This document shows, piece by piece, positions 1 to 5,899 of a DNA stretch of 9,615 bases. The DNA lies in NCBI GenBank assembly GCA_045590935.1, contig JAZNSA010000123.1, positions 1 to 9,615 of the forward strand. Reading direction: 5' to 3'. The notes under the pieces were generated by a model that ran no database searches, was not told the origin of the DNA, and saw nothing but the letters and a program-made list of their open reading frames with translations. The position numbers were made by a program, and so were the translations under genes. The stretch is from CAKSHP01 sp045590935 (GTDB lineage: Bacteria > Bacillota > Clostridia > UBA1381 > UMGS1253). Every line of letters begins with the position of its first letter. The first letter of the stretch is position 1.

Positions 1-132
1 GTTAAAAATGCGATGAATATGCTTGGTTGGAATGTTGGTGATTTGCGTATGCCTCTATGCGACTTAGAGGATGCAAACGCAGTTAAGGTAAAAGAGTCTT
101 TAGTAAATTATGGGCTGAAAGTTGTTAAATAA
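1..132 (+). CDS. dapA: 4-hydroxy-tetrahydrodipicolinate synthase, C-terminal end (partial)
   Basis: Only the last 43 codons are in the window; the frame is open from base 1 and ends in TAA. The fragment reads VKNAMNMLGWNVGDLRMPLC and continues to a Leu/Val/Lys-rich end. This fits the C-terminal helical part of DapA, which typically has an (A/M)LG-x-N-VG-x-x-R-x-PL pattern near its end. DapA condenses pyruvate with aspartate semialdehyde in the cytoplasm, the first committed step toward diaminopimelate and lysine. The catalytic Lys and Tyr lie upstream of the window and cannot be checked. The call is strengthened by dapB starting 19 bases downstream on the same strand, the usual dapA-dapB arrangement. 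Confidence 0.85.
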   Translation, partial: VKNAMNMLGWNVGDLRMPLCDLEDANAVKVKESLVNYGLKVVK

Positions 133-151
133 ATAGAAGGATTGATTACTT

Positions 152-913
152 ATGACAAAGATTATTTTAAGCGGTTGTAACGGAAAGATGGGTCAGGTTA
201 TAACGAGAATTGTTTCCGAAACGCCAAATACGGAAATCGTTGCAGGAATAGATATAAATAATGTAGCATTAAATAGCTACCCTGTTTTTAAAAATCCTTT
301 TGAGGTTGATGTGTGCGGTGATGTTATCATCGACTTTTCGCATCCTGATTGCCTTGAAGGTCTTCTTGGATATGCAAAGCAAAAAAAGATAGGTGCCGTT
401 ATTGCAACAACAGGCTTAAATGATGCGCAAAAGCTTATGTTAAATGAAGCGTCGAAAGAAATTCCTGTTTTCTTTAGCGCAAATATGAGTCTTGGAATAA
501 ATCTTATTATAGACCTTGCTCGCCGTGCGGCGAAGCTTTTGGAAGGTAGCTATGATATTGAGATAATTGAGAAGCATCACAATCAGAAAATTGATGCACC
601 AAGCGGAACTGCACTTGCAATTGCGGATGGTATAAGCGAGGTTTTAAAGGAAGCTCCTCAATATGTATACGACAGACATTCCTCAAGAAAAAAGCGTGGC
701 AAAACAGAAATCGGGCTTCATGCTGTGCGTGGCGGAACGATAGTTGGTGAACACGAGGTTATCTTTGCAGGTAACGACGAGGTTATTGAGTTAAAGCATC
801 ACGCCGCTTCAAAAGAGGTTTTTGCGGTCGGTGCAGTTAAGGCGGCAATGTTTTTGAACAAAAAAGAACCAAAAATGTATAATATGAATGACCTTGTAAA
901 AAGCATTATATAA
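152..913 (+). CDS. dapB: 4-hydroxy-tetrahydrodipicolinate reductase
   Basis: This gene encodes 253 residues, a normal length for DapB, which reduces the DapA product with NAD(P)H to tetrahydrodipicolinate in the lysine/diaminopimelate pathway. The N-terminal Rossmann domain shows G-x-x-G-x-M-G at residues 8-14 (GCNGKMG). The substrate-binding domain carries the family signature EKHHNQKIDAPSGTA at residues 140-154, including the His pair 142/143, Lys146 and the Ser-Gly-Thr that bind the substrate carboxylates. The ATG start has AGAAGGA at 135-141, ten bases upstream. The 19-base gap after dapA implies one transcript; any promoter lies outside the window. A strong terminator follows within 20 bases, so dapB ends its operon. 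All key motifs are present and the identification is secure. Confidence 0.97.
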   Translation: MTKIILSGCNGKMGQVITRIVSETPNTEIVAGIDINNVALNSYPVFKNPFEVDVCGDVIIDFSHPDCLEGLLGYAKQKKIGAVIATTGLNDAQKLMLNEASKEIPVFFSANMSLGINLIIDLARRAAKLLEGSYDIEIIEKHHNQKIDAPSGTALAIADGISEVLKEAPQYVYDRHSSRKKRGKTEIGLHAVRGGTIVGEHEVIFAGNDEVIELKHHAASKEVFAVGAVKAAMFLNKKEPKMYNMNDLVKSII

Positions 914-930
914 CCAAATTTTTTAAAATT

Positions 931-970
931 AAAAGTCGGGCTTTGCAATTCAGCATCAGCCCGACTTTTT
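931..970 (+). terminator. Intrinsic terminator after dapB, probably bidirectional
   Basis: A perfect 12-bp inverted repeat (AAAAGTCGGGCT at 931-942 with AGCCCGACTTTT at 958-969) encloses a 15-base loop and runs into a T-tract, starting 17 bases after the dapB stop. Read on the other strand, the stem is followed by TTTTAATTTTAAAAAATTT. It could therefore also stop transcription arriving from the convergent - strand genes. Confidence 0.9.
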
Positions 971-984
971 GTAAGCTTTAGTAA

Positions 985-1173
985 TTATTTATTTTGCAAA
1001 TCCAAAATTTCGTCCAATAAGAAATATTCATATCCGTTCTTCTTAAGTGTTTCATACATTACAATATATTTTTCTCTTGTTTCAGGCTGATACGAAAAAT
1101 AATCAGGATATGTGTACTGCTCGTGTGTTGTACAGCATACATATTCACTATCCATCTTAGGAGTCAAGAGCTT
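985..1173 (-). pseudogene. Gene remnant, C-terminal end of a possible polysaccharide deacetylase family protein
   Basis: About 60 codons remain open from a TTG at 1167 to a TAA at 985, with no Shine-Dalgarno before the TTG. The segment has a protein-like composition, with the run TTHEQYTYPDYFSYQP, then a helix (ETREKY...) and an ending like NGYEYFLLDEI. From memory, HEQYxYPxYxxYxPD followed by a helix and GYxPVFLxE is typical of the C-terminal part of some clostridial polysaccharide deacetylase-like proteins. I cannot confirm this without a search. There is no room for a catalytic domain: the same frame is closed by a stop at 1174-1176 and then continues into an unrelated HAD fragment. I read it as a truncated, non-functional remnant left by a deletion. 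Confidence 0.45.
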
Positions 1174-1269
1174 TTACAATAATATGATACCTATATCTCT
1201 CCCAGCCCCCATACTATCAAGAAGCGTTGCGTCCATATCAAAAATCGCACCCGTTAAACTCATATTCAT
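1174..1269 (-). pseudogene. HAD-family hydrolase remnant, N-terminal fragment
   Basis: A 31-codon frame begins at ATG 1269 (or ATG 1263, better spaced from GGAAG) and ends at TAA 1174-1176. It contains GAIFDMDATLLDSM, a clear match to motif I of HAD phosphatases of the beta-phosphoglucomutase type (hydrophobic-FDMDGTLLDS). The Gly of DxDGT is Ala here. Nothing resembling the cap domain or motifs II-IV follows. After the stop, the same frame enters the unrelated fragment at 985-1173. The intact gene would be about 215 residues, so nearly all of it is missing. It lies about 25 bases downstream of the AllA-like gene on the same strand, so it may once have ended that operon. I infer pseudogenisation by internal deletion. 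Confidence 0.6.
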
Positions 1270-1294
1270 CTTCCAAAAAAACAAATAATTAAAA

Positions 1295-1786
1295 TTATCT
1301 TACAATTTCAAACTGCTCGTCTTCATTTAAATCAACAACTGTGCAATCATTAGCGTATGTACACTCAGGAAGAATGATAAGTGCTGTCAATAAATCATTG
1401 TTGGCAGGAAGCGGTGCCAAGTGCCAAATTGCAGAATTCATCTTAACAAGAGTGTTTTTTGGAACGATAAAAGCCTGAACATAATCCGTTACAGGCACAC
1501 CTGCAGATGCGGGTGCGCAATGCAATATCATATCATCATCAAGCGGCATAATCATTTCCCACGTTGTTGTATGATACTCCTGTTGAGTAATAATCATTTT
1601 TTCAGGTTTTTTTACAACTATTGGCGAACAACCTATTCTATGGTTGCTATCTGCTACAACTCTGTCCGGGAAAAACTTGTGAATTTCTCCGCAAAGCGCA
1701 TAGCCCTTTGGCTCAGTCATAGAATAAAACTGACCAAACTGAGCAAAATCATCATTGTTTATTAATTTAGCTTTTATTGTTTTCAT
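1295..1786 (-). CDS. Ureidoglycolate lyase (AllA) family cupin-like protein
   Basis: The product has 163 residues, matching the roughly 160 of AllA. The pattern follows that family. An N-terminal stretch resembles the AllA 'F-x-x-(Y/F)G' entry (DDFAQFGQF, 13-20). QQEYH (68-72), followed by a strand, corresponds to the E-x-H region. QAFIVPK (104-110) precedes SAIWHLAPLP (118-127), equivalent to 'GTWHHPL'. DCTVVDLNEDE (147-157) is the acidic end. AllA releases glyoxylate and urea from ureidoglycolate in allantoin breakdown, but no other allantoin gene is nearby, so the substrate may differ. The ATG has a strong GGAGG at 1796-1800, nine bases upstream. It lies 19 bases after the metallophosphoesterase gene and is probably co-transcribed with it. 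Family membership is likely; the precise reaction is unproven. Confidence 0.65.
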   Translation of the reverse strand: MKTIKAKLINNDDFAQFGQFYSMTEPKGYALCGEIHKFFPDRVVADSNHRIGCSPIVVKKPEKMIITQQEYHTTTWEMIMPLDDDMILHCAPASAGVPVTDYVQAFIVPKNTLVKMNSAIWHLAPLPANNDLLTALIILPECTYANDCTVVDLNEDEQFEIVR

Positions 1787-1805
1787 ATATATCTTCCTCC
1801 AAAAA

Positions 1806-2654
1806 TTATTTTCGTTTATTATTTTTTTCCGTTTTCGGCTTCAACGTTATCAAAACAACTTCTTTTCTGTTGAAAATTCTAGGAAACCATCTTGGATTTG
1901 AGCTAACGCCTCTGCCCACAATATGCACAACATTATCGTTATGCTCATATTTTCCTCCGCAGTAAGGCGGAAAAAAGCCTGCATGTCTGCTGTATAGTCC
2001 ATTTAAAATATAAGGAATACGAACCTGCCCTCCATGAGTATGTCCCGATATTATAAGGTCAAAATTACCATTTAAATATTCATCAATAAAAAACGGGTTG
2101 TGTGCAACTAAAACATTAAAATCACTGCCATTTTTTGAAAATTTTTCAATGATAACATCTTTCAAGCTTTTTTCTGCTTTTTTTTCACTGCCGTATGTGT
2201 GTTCATCAAAAATCCCACAAATGAGCAGACTGTTTTTTTCAATTAAAACTTTTCTGCTCTCAGCGTTTAAAACGCAAATCCCACTTTTTTCAACAGCATC
2301 AACAATTTCATCAATATCTCCTCGCCTGAATTCGTGATTTCCTGTAACATAAAAAGTCAAAATATCTTTCTTTAAGCTTTTCAAAAAAGCAAGCGCACCG
2401 TCATTTTTCCTTTTTGCATCAAAAATATCCCCGCCAAGAACAACAATATGCGGCGACGTTTCATATATTCTGCAAAGCAATTTTTCAAAATTATTTTTTT
2501 GATATACACTATGCAAATCGGAAACAAAAACAATCCTGACTTCGCTTGTTATCTTATCGCTGAAAACCTCATACTTTCTTGTTATAGTTTTGCTGTAGCA
2601 AGCGATACACGCAATACAAATAAGCAAAAGGCAACAGATTATATATATTATCAT
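1806..2654 (-). CDS. Membrane-anchored calcineurin-like metallophosphoesterase (YkuE-like)
   Basis: The 282-residue product has one N-terminal hydrophobic segment (about residues 2-20, rich in Ile, Leu and Cys) followed by a complete calcineurin-like phosphoesterase domain. Dinuclear metal-site motifs appear in order: SDLHS (45-49), GGDIFD (74-79), GNHE (105-108), AHNP (184-187) and SGHTHGGQ (203-210). The GHTHGGQ ending and the single anchor resemble the YkuE/YaeI group of phosphodiesterases, some of which act on lipids. The true substrate cannot be read from the sequence. There is no twin-arginine signal and no lipobox. The basic residues follow the hydrophobic segment (K22, R26, K27) instead of preceding it. 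The ATG start has GGAAGG five bases upstream. The AllA-like gene follows after 19 bases. The metal site looks intact. Confidence 0.9.
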   Translation of the reverse strand: MIIYIICCLLLICIACIACYSKTITRKYEVFSDKITSEVRIVFVSDLHSVYQKNNFEKLLCRIYETSPHIVVLGGDIFDAKRKNDGALAFLKSLKKDILTFYVTGNHEFRRGDIDEIVDAVEKSGICVLNAESRKVLIEKNSLLICGIFDEHTYGSEKKAEKSLKDVIIEKFSKNGSDFNVLVAHNPFFIDEYLNGNFDLIISGHTHGGQVRIPYILNGLYSRHAGFFPPYCGGKYEHNDNVVHIVGRGVSSNPRWFPRIFNRKEVVLITLKPKTEKNNKRK

Positions 2655-2674
2655 TTAATCCTTCCAATCAACAT

Positions 2675-2704
2675 ATTCTAAATTAACCAAAGCAGGGCAT
2701 TCAA
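2675..2704 (-). promoter_or_regulatory. Candidate sigma-A promoter for the metallophosphoesterase gene
   Basis: Read on the - strand, TTGAAT (2704-2699) and TAGAAT (2680-2675) are separated by 18 bases. The -10 matches 5 of 6 and the -35 matches 4 of 6 consensus positions. Transcription would begin about 15 bases before the ATG, just enough to include the GGAAGG ribosome binding site. It lies downstream of the hairpin at 2736-2766, consistent with a new transcription unit. AT-rich sequence yields such matches by chance, so confidence is moderate. Confidence 0.4.
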
Positions 2705-2735
2705 TATGTTTTTATAATGTTTTATAACTAAATCA

Positions 2736-2766
2736 GGGATACATAGCAAATAAAGCCATATATCCC
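2736..2766 (-). other. Intergenic RNA hairpin after the zinc-ribbon gene
   Basis: In - strand RNA, GGGAUAUAUGGC pairs with GCUAUGUAUCCC as a 12-bp stem with two G-U wobbles around a 7-base UUUAUUU loop. In + strand RNA the wobbles would become A-C mismatches, so the structure belongs to the - transcript. It starts 16 bases after the stop of the zinc-ribbon gene. It is placed like a terminator, but what follows (TGATTTAGTTAT) is not a proper T-run. It may instead be a weak terminator or a 3'-end stabiliser. Confidence 0.55.
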
Positions 2767-2782
2767 CAATTAAGTTTATAAA

Positions 2783-3208
2783 TTATTCGCAATCGTCGCA
2801 AGCCGAGCAATCTCCATCACATTCAGGAAACTCAAGCTCGATTTCTTCATCACAATTCGGACAAACGATAGGCTTGTCATCATCAAAGAAATCATCATCA
2901 ATATAAATTGTTTCATGACATTTCGGACATTCAACCTCAAAATACTCAAAGTCATCCTCATCGTCATAATAATCATCGTCATCTTCATCAAATACGATAT
3001 CTTCAACCTCTGACAAATCTTCATCAATTGCTTCAACCTGGTCGAACAAATCATCCTGGTCTGCAGCTAAATCATAGATCGCCTCTGCCATCTCATCAAG
3101 GCACTCAATAATCTTAACTAAAACCTTACCCTCGTCGGACTTTTCCTCAATTTTTAAACCATCAGTCAAACCCTTAAGATAAGAAACGTTTTTAATCAAA
3201 TCTTCCAT
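2783..3208 (-). CDS. Acidic CxxC zinc-ribbon protein, CD1247-like
   Basis: The 141-residue product has three parts. Residues 1-70 look helical (ISYLKGL-type start, then alternating acidic and hydrophobic residues) and resemble the clostridial 'CD1247 N-terminal domain' proteins. Residues 71-92 are a run of Asp and Glu. Residues 93-122 hold a two-knuckle zinc ribbon, CPKC (94-97) and CPNC (116-119). The tail adds four more cysteines (130, 134, 137, 140). The charge is strongly negative and there is no signal peptide or membrane segment, so it is cytoplasmic. The function is unknown to me; zinc binding is inferred from the cysteine spacing. AGGAGGA at 3218-3224 sits nine bases before the ATG. 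It lies 56 bases downstream of efp with no obvious terminator between, suggesting co-transcription. Out-of-frame reading frames inside it are artefacts of the GAT/GAA repeats. Confidence 0.85.
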   Translation of the reverse strand: MEDLIKNVSYLKGLTDGLKIEEKSDEGKVLVKIIECLDEMAEAIYDLAADQDDLFDQVEAIDEDLSEVEDIVFDEDDDDYYDDEDDFEYFEVECPKCHETIYIDDDFFDDDKPIVCPNCDEEIELEFPECDGDCSACDDCE

Positions 3209-3264
3209 TTTAACCTATCCTCCTTTTTATTTTACGGCAAAATCGCCATATCACGTATTATGTG

Positions 3265-3822
3265 TTATACACGAGCCATATATTCTCCTGTACGCGTGTC
3301 AATTCTGATGACATCTCCCTCGTTTACAAACAAAGGAACAAAAATTGTTGCTCCTGTTTCAACAGTAGCCGGCTTTGTTACGTTTGTTGCAGTATCGCCT
3401 TTAACGCCCGGCTCAGTTTCAGTAACAGTCAACTCAACGAATGTTGGAGGCTCAATACCAAATACTGTACCTTTGTAAATCAAAAGACGAACAACCATAT
3501 TCTCCTTTACAAACTTAAGCGCATCACCAAGCTGGTCTGCGTTTAGCGGGGAAAGCTCGAAAGTTTCCTGGTCCATAAAGTAATACAAATCACCATCGTT
3601 ATAAGAATACTCAACATCCTTACGCTCAATATGAGCCTTAGGCATTTTTTCAGTTGGTCTGAAAGTTTTTTCAATAACACCGCCTGTTATTACATTCTTC
3701 AATTTTGTTCTTACAAATGCTGCTCCTTTACCCGGTTTAACGTGCTGAAATTCTACAACCTGAAACACGTTGCCATCAAGCTCAAAAGTTACACCGTTTC
3801 TAAATTCACCTGCTGTTATCAT
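3265..3822 (-). CDS. efp: Translation elongation factor P
   Basis: The 185-residue product has the usual EF-P length and three-barrel layout: a KOW-like domain (about 1-62) and two OB-fold domains (about 65-125 and 130-185). EF-P enters the ribosomal E site and relieves stalling at consecutive prolines. The modifiable tip reads HVKPGKGAAF, placing the lysine at position 32, equivalent to Lys32 of Bacillus EF-P (5-aminopentanol modified) and Lys34 of E. coli. No modification enzyme is encoded in the window. The C-terminal signature region contains VIRIDTRTGEYMARV, typical of the family. The ATG is preceded by GGAGG nine bases upstream. The gene follows the M24 peptidase, as in Bacillus subtilis, but a good promoter sits in the 72-base gap, so it can be expressed independently of the aro operon. 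Confidence 0.98.
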   Translation of the reverse strand: MITAGEFRNGVTFELDGNVFQVVEFQHVKPGKGAAFVRTKLKNVITGGVIEKTFRPTEKMPKAHIERKDVEYSYNDGDLYYFMDQETFELSPLNADQLGDALKFVKENMVVRLLIYKGTVFGIEPPTFVELTVTETEPGVKGDTATNVTKPATVETGATIFVPLFVNEGDVIRIDTRTGEYMARV

Positions 3823-3857
3823 AAGTTAATACCTCCAAAAAAATATCTTACCCTTAT

Positions 3858-3886
3858 ATTGTATATGAAAATTAATAAAAATACAA
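3858..3886 (-). promoter_or_regulatory. Sigma-A promoter for efp
   Basis: On the - strand, TTGTAT (3886-3881) and TACAAT (3863-3858) are separated by exactly 17 bases; the -10 matches 5 of 6 consensus positions. Transcription would begin near 3851, giving a leader of about 28 bases that contains the GGAGG site. The -35 begins only eight bases after the stop codon of the M24 peptidase gene, so the gap is filled by a promoter and not a terminator. Confidence 0.7.
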
Positions 3887-3894
3887 GTCTTTTT

Positions 3895-4935
3895 TTAAAT
3901 AATTATCAAATTTTTTTCAAATTTGGTTAAAATTTCTCCATTTTGACCGCAAATTACGACTAAATCCTCAATTCTTACTCCAAATTCACCATCTATGTAT
4001 ATGCCCGGTTCAATTGTTACGAGCATATTATCTTCCAAAACCGCATCACTTCTTGGCGAAAGAGTTGGTTTTTCATGAACTTTTATTCCTACTCCGTGTC
4101 CTAAAGCGTGTCCAAATTCTTTTCCGTAGCCATAAGAATTTATAATATCTCTTGCTGCCTTATCAACGTCAGAGCATCTTTTTCCGCTTTTTGCGTTTTT
4201 CAATCCCTCAAGCTGAGCCTCTAAAACAATGTCATAAACCTTTTTCATTTTGTCAGTAGCAAAGCTATACGCAACAGTTCTTGTCATATCCGAACAATAT
4301 CCGCCAACCTTGCACCCAAAATCAAACGTTATAAAATCGCCCTTTTGGATTTTCTTATCCGTAACAATCGCATGAGGCATCGCTGAATTTTTACCCGATG
4401 CAACAATCGTATCAAAGCTTATCGCATCTGCTCCGTTTTTCTTAGCAAAATACTCAAATTCCAAAGCAAGCTGCTTTTCTGTTACATCTTCACAAACAAG
4501 CTTTAAAACATTTTCAAAAGCTTTTTCAGCTATGCTTGAAGCTTTCTTTATCTTACTGATTTCATCTTCATCCTTAACTTCTCTGTCTGAAAACAAGCTT
4601 GCCGCATCCTTAAATGAAACGCCTGAAAGTTCCTCACTCAGCTTGCAATATGCCTCGTATGTAATATAGTTGTTTTCTATATAAACTACTTTATATTCGC
4701 TACCAAACGCATCCTTTAAGCCGTTTTTAATATCATATATCTCAAAATCCGTCGCTTTAATCTTTGCATCTAAAACATATCTAAAATCAGTTATCAAAAC
4801 GCACCTTTTGCTTGAAATAATAAGCGAACCCTCGCCCGAAAAACCACTGTAGTAAAAAACATTTTCAGGGCTTTTTATATAAATACATTCGTCGCACTCT
4901 AAGCGTTGCAACAACTTCAAAACTCTGCTATTCAT
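3895..4935 (-). CDS. M24 family aminopeptidase P / Xaa-Pro dipeptidase
   Basis: The 346-residue product has the two-domain form of small Firmicute Xaa-Pro peptidases (YqhT/YpdF type). A creatinase-like N-terminal domain (about 1-120) precedes a 'pita-bread' M24 catalytic domain. All five expected metal ligands are visible: Asp205 in TFDFG, Asp216 in CSDMTRT, His280 in LGHGVG, Glu309 in TIEPG and Glu323 in RIEDL. His187 in MPHA and His287 in VHEKP match the substrate-site histidines. It should remove an N-terminal residue preceding proline; whether it prefers dipeptides or longer peptides is not decidable here. There is no signal peptide. The ATG has AAGGA eight bases upstream. It starts 20 bases after aroQ and precedes efp, the same order as yqhS-yqhT-efp of Bacillus subtilis. 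Both it and EF-P relate to proline-containing proteins, a suggestive but unproven link. Confidence 0.93.
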   Translation of the reverse strand: MNSRVLKLLQRLECDECIYIKSPENVFYYSGFSGEGSLIISSKRCVLITDFRYVLDAKIKATDFEIYDIKNGLKDAFGSEYKVVYIENNYITYEAYCKLSEELSGVSFKDAASLFSDREVKDEDEISKIKKASSIAEKAFENVLKLVCEDVTEKQLALEFEYFAKKNGADAISFDTIVASGKNSAMPHAIVTDKKIQKGDFITFDFGCKVGGYCSDMTRTVAYSFATDKMKKVYDIVLEAQLEGLKNAKSGKRCSDVDKAARDIINSYGYGKEFGHALGHGVGIKVHEKPTLSPRSDAVLEDNMLVTIEPGIYIDGEFGVRIEDLVVICGQNGEILTKFEKNLIII

Positions 4936-4955
4936 ACCTTTATTCCTTCAATTCA

Positions 4956-5378
4956 TCAAAAAAGTGCCATAACTGCCAAAACGTATCCAAGCTTACCCAT
5001 TCCCGCAATCTGCCCCTTGCAAACAGGCGCAATAACTGAAGTATGCCTGAATTCTTCTCTTTTATATACATTTGAAATATGAACCTCAATAAAAGGAATA
5101 TTAACAGATGAAATGGCATCTCTTATTGCTATGCTATAATGCGTGAATGCCCCGGGATTTATAACAACTCCGTCATAGCTATTCATAGAAGTGTGAATTT
5201 TATTGACAATCTCACCCTCTATATTGCTTTGAAAAAAGTCTATTTTAACATCTTTTTCAGAAAATTCATTTAAAATATATTTATTTATATCATCAAGCGT
5301 TTCTTTTCCGTAGATATCAGGCTCACGCTTTCCGAGCATATTAAGATTTACTCCGTTTATTATAAGTATTCTTTTCAA
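4956..5378 (-). CDS. aroQ: Type II 3-dehydroquinate dehydratase
   Basis: Starting at TTG 5378 the product has 140 residues, normal for the small type II enzyme, which dehydrates 3-dehydroquinate to 3-dehydroshikimate and forms dodecamers. The signature NGVNLNMLGKREPDIYG (8-24) includes the flexible-loop Arg18 and catalytic Tyr23. NPGAFTHYS (74-82) and EVHISNVYKREEFRHTS (98-114) supply the active-site His100 and Arg111. A longer GTG start at 5387 is possible but overlaps the ribosome binding site AGAGG (5387-5391). The TTG start leaves an eight-base spacing and gives the usual family beginning MKRILIING. The gene starts 17 bases after aroK and ends 20 bases before the M24 peptidase, within a tight operon. 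The order aroE-aroK-aroQ puts three consecutive shikimate steps together. Confidence 0.96.
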   Translation of the reverse strand: MKRILIINGVNLNMLGKREPDIYGKETLDDINKYILNEFSEKDVKIDFFQSNIEGEIVNKIHTSMNSYDGVVINPGAFTHYSIAIRDAISSVNIPFIEVHISNVYKREEFRHTSVIAPVCKGQIAGMGKLGYVLAVMALF

Positions 5379-5386
5379 ATTAAACA

Positions 5387-5391
5387 CCTCT
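5387..5391 (-). promoter_or_regulatory. Ribosome binding site that fixes the aroQ start
   Basis: AGAGG on the - strand is the only Shine-Dalgarno-like sequence before aroQ. It lies eight bases upstream of the TTG at 5378 and overlaps the in-frame GTG at 5387-5385, so the GTG is unlikely to be used. The surrounding AGAGGTGTTT is repeated exactly before the TTG of aroK. Confidence 0.75.
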
Positions 5392-5395
5392 AAAG

Positions 5396-5899
5396 TTAAA
5401 ATATATTGTATGAATTAATTATTAAATCGCAAATCTGCAGTGGGCTTAAATTATCAACCGAAATTCTAAAATCATTATTATCATAAAAAGGCTTTCTGTA
5501 TGCCATTTTTTCAGCAATATCTTCTTTTGTTGAGTTATCCAGAAGAGGTCTTCCAACGCTTAGTCCTTTTCTTTCCAAAATCGTTTCAAGACTAACGTCT
5601 AAAAAGAAAACAATACCATTTTTTCTTAAATTGTTGATATTTTCGACATCCAAAACTACTCCGCCGCCTGTCGCAATTACCACTGATGTCATATCCGAGA
5701 TTTCTTTTATACATTGCTTTTCAATCTTGCGAAACTCACACTCACCATATTTGTCAAAAATTTCCGAAACAGACATATTAACCTTTTCTTCAATATACGT
5801 ATCACTATCAACAAATTTGAACCCAACCTTTTTTGCAATTGCATCTCCGATTGTAGATTTTCCGCTACACATAAACCCCGTTAATACAATGTTTTTCAA
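5396..5899 (-). CDS. aroK: Shikimate kinase
   Basis: The 167-residue product is a standard shikimate kinase, which uses ATP to make shikimate 3-phosphate. Visible motifs are the Walker A loop GFMCSGKST (8-16), the shikimate-binding Asp33 in DSDTYIE and Arg57 in EFRKIE, the glycine-rich ATGGGVV (76-82), and the lid Arg117 in GRPLL. The start codon is TTG (5899-5897). It overlaps the aroE stop as TTGA, so translation is probably coupled to aroE. AGAGG at 5910-5914 lies ten bases upstream, inside the aroE coding sequence. aroQ follows after 17 bases. All motifs are intact; the symbol aroK is used for the single-kinase form, and aroL would be equivalent. Confidence 0.96.
   Translation of the reverse strand: MKNIVLTGFMCSGKSTIGDAIAKKVGFKFVDSDTYIEEKVNMSVSEIFDKYGECEFRKIEKQCIKEISDMTSVVIATGGGVVLDVENINNLRKNGIVFFLDVSLETILERKGLSVGRPLLDNSTKEDIAEKMAYRKPFYDNNDFRISVDNLSPLQICDLIINSYNIF

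Noticed and set aside
1421..1765. Open frame on the + strand opposite the AllA-like gene
   Set aside because: It is antisense to a gene with a strong ribosome binding site and family motifs. Its product is rich in Cys, His, Arg and Asn with no recognisable domain, as expected of a shadow frame.
2776..3111. Met-rich frame on the - strand and His-rich frame on the + strand inside the zinc-ribbon gene
   Set aside because: Both arise from shifted reading of GAT/GAA-rich acidic codons. The acidic frame alone has AGGAGGA at the right distance and ordered CxxC motifs.
3225..3264. Short inverted repeat between efp and the zinc-ribbon gene (GGC-GATTTT-GCC)
   Set aside because: The stem is only 3 bp with no T-run, so it is not a terminator.
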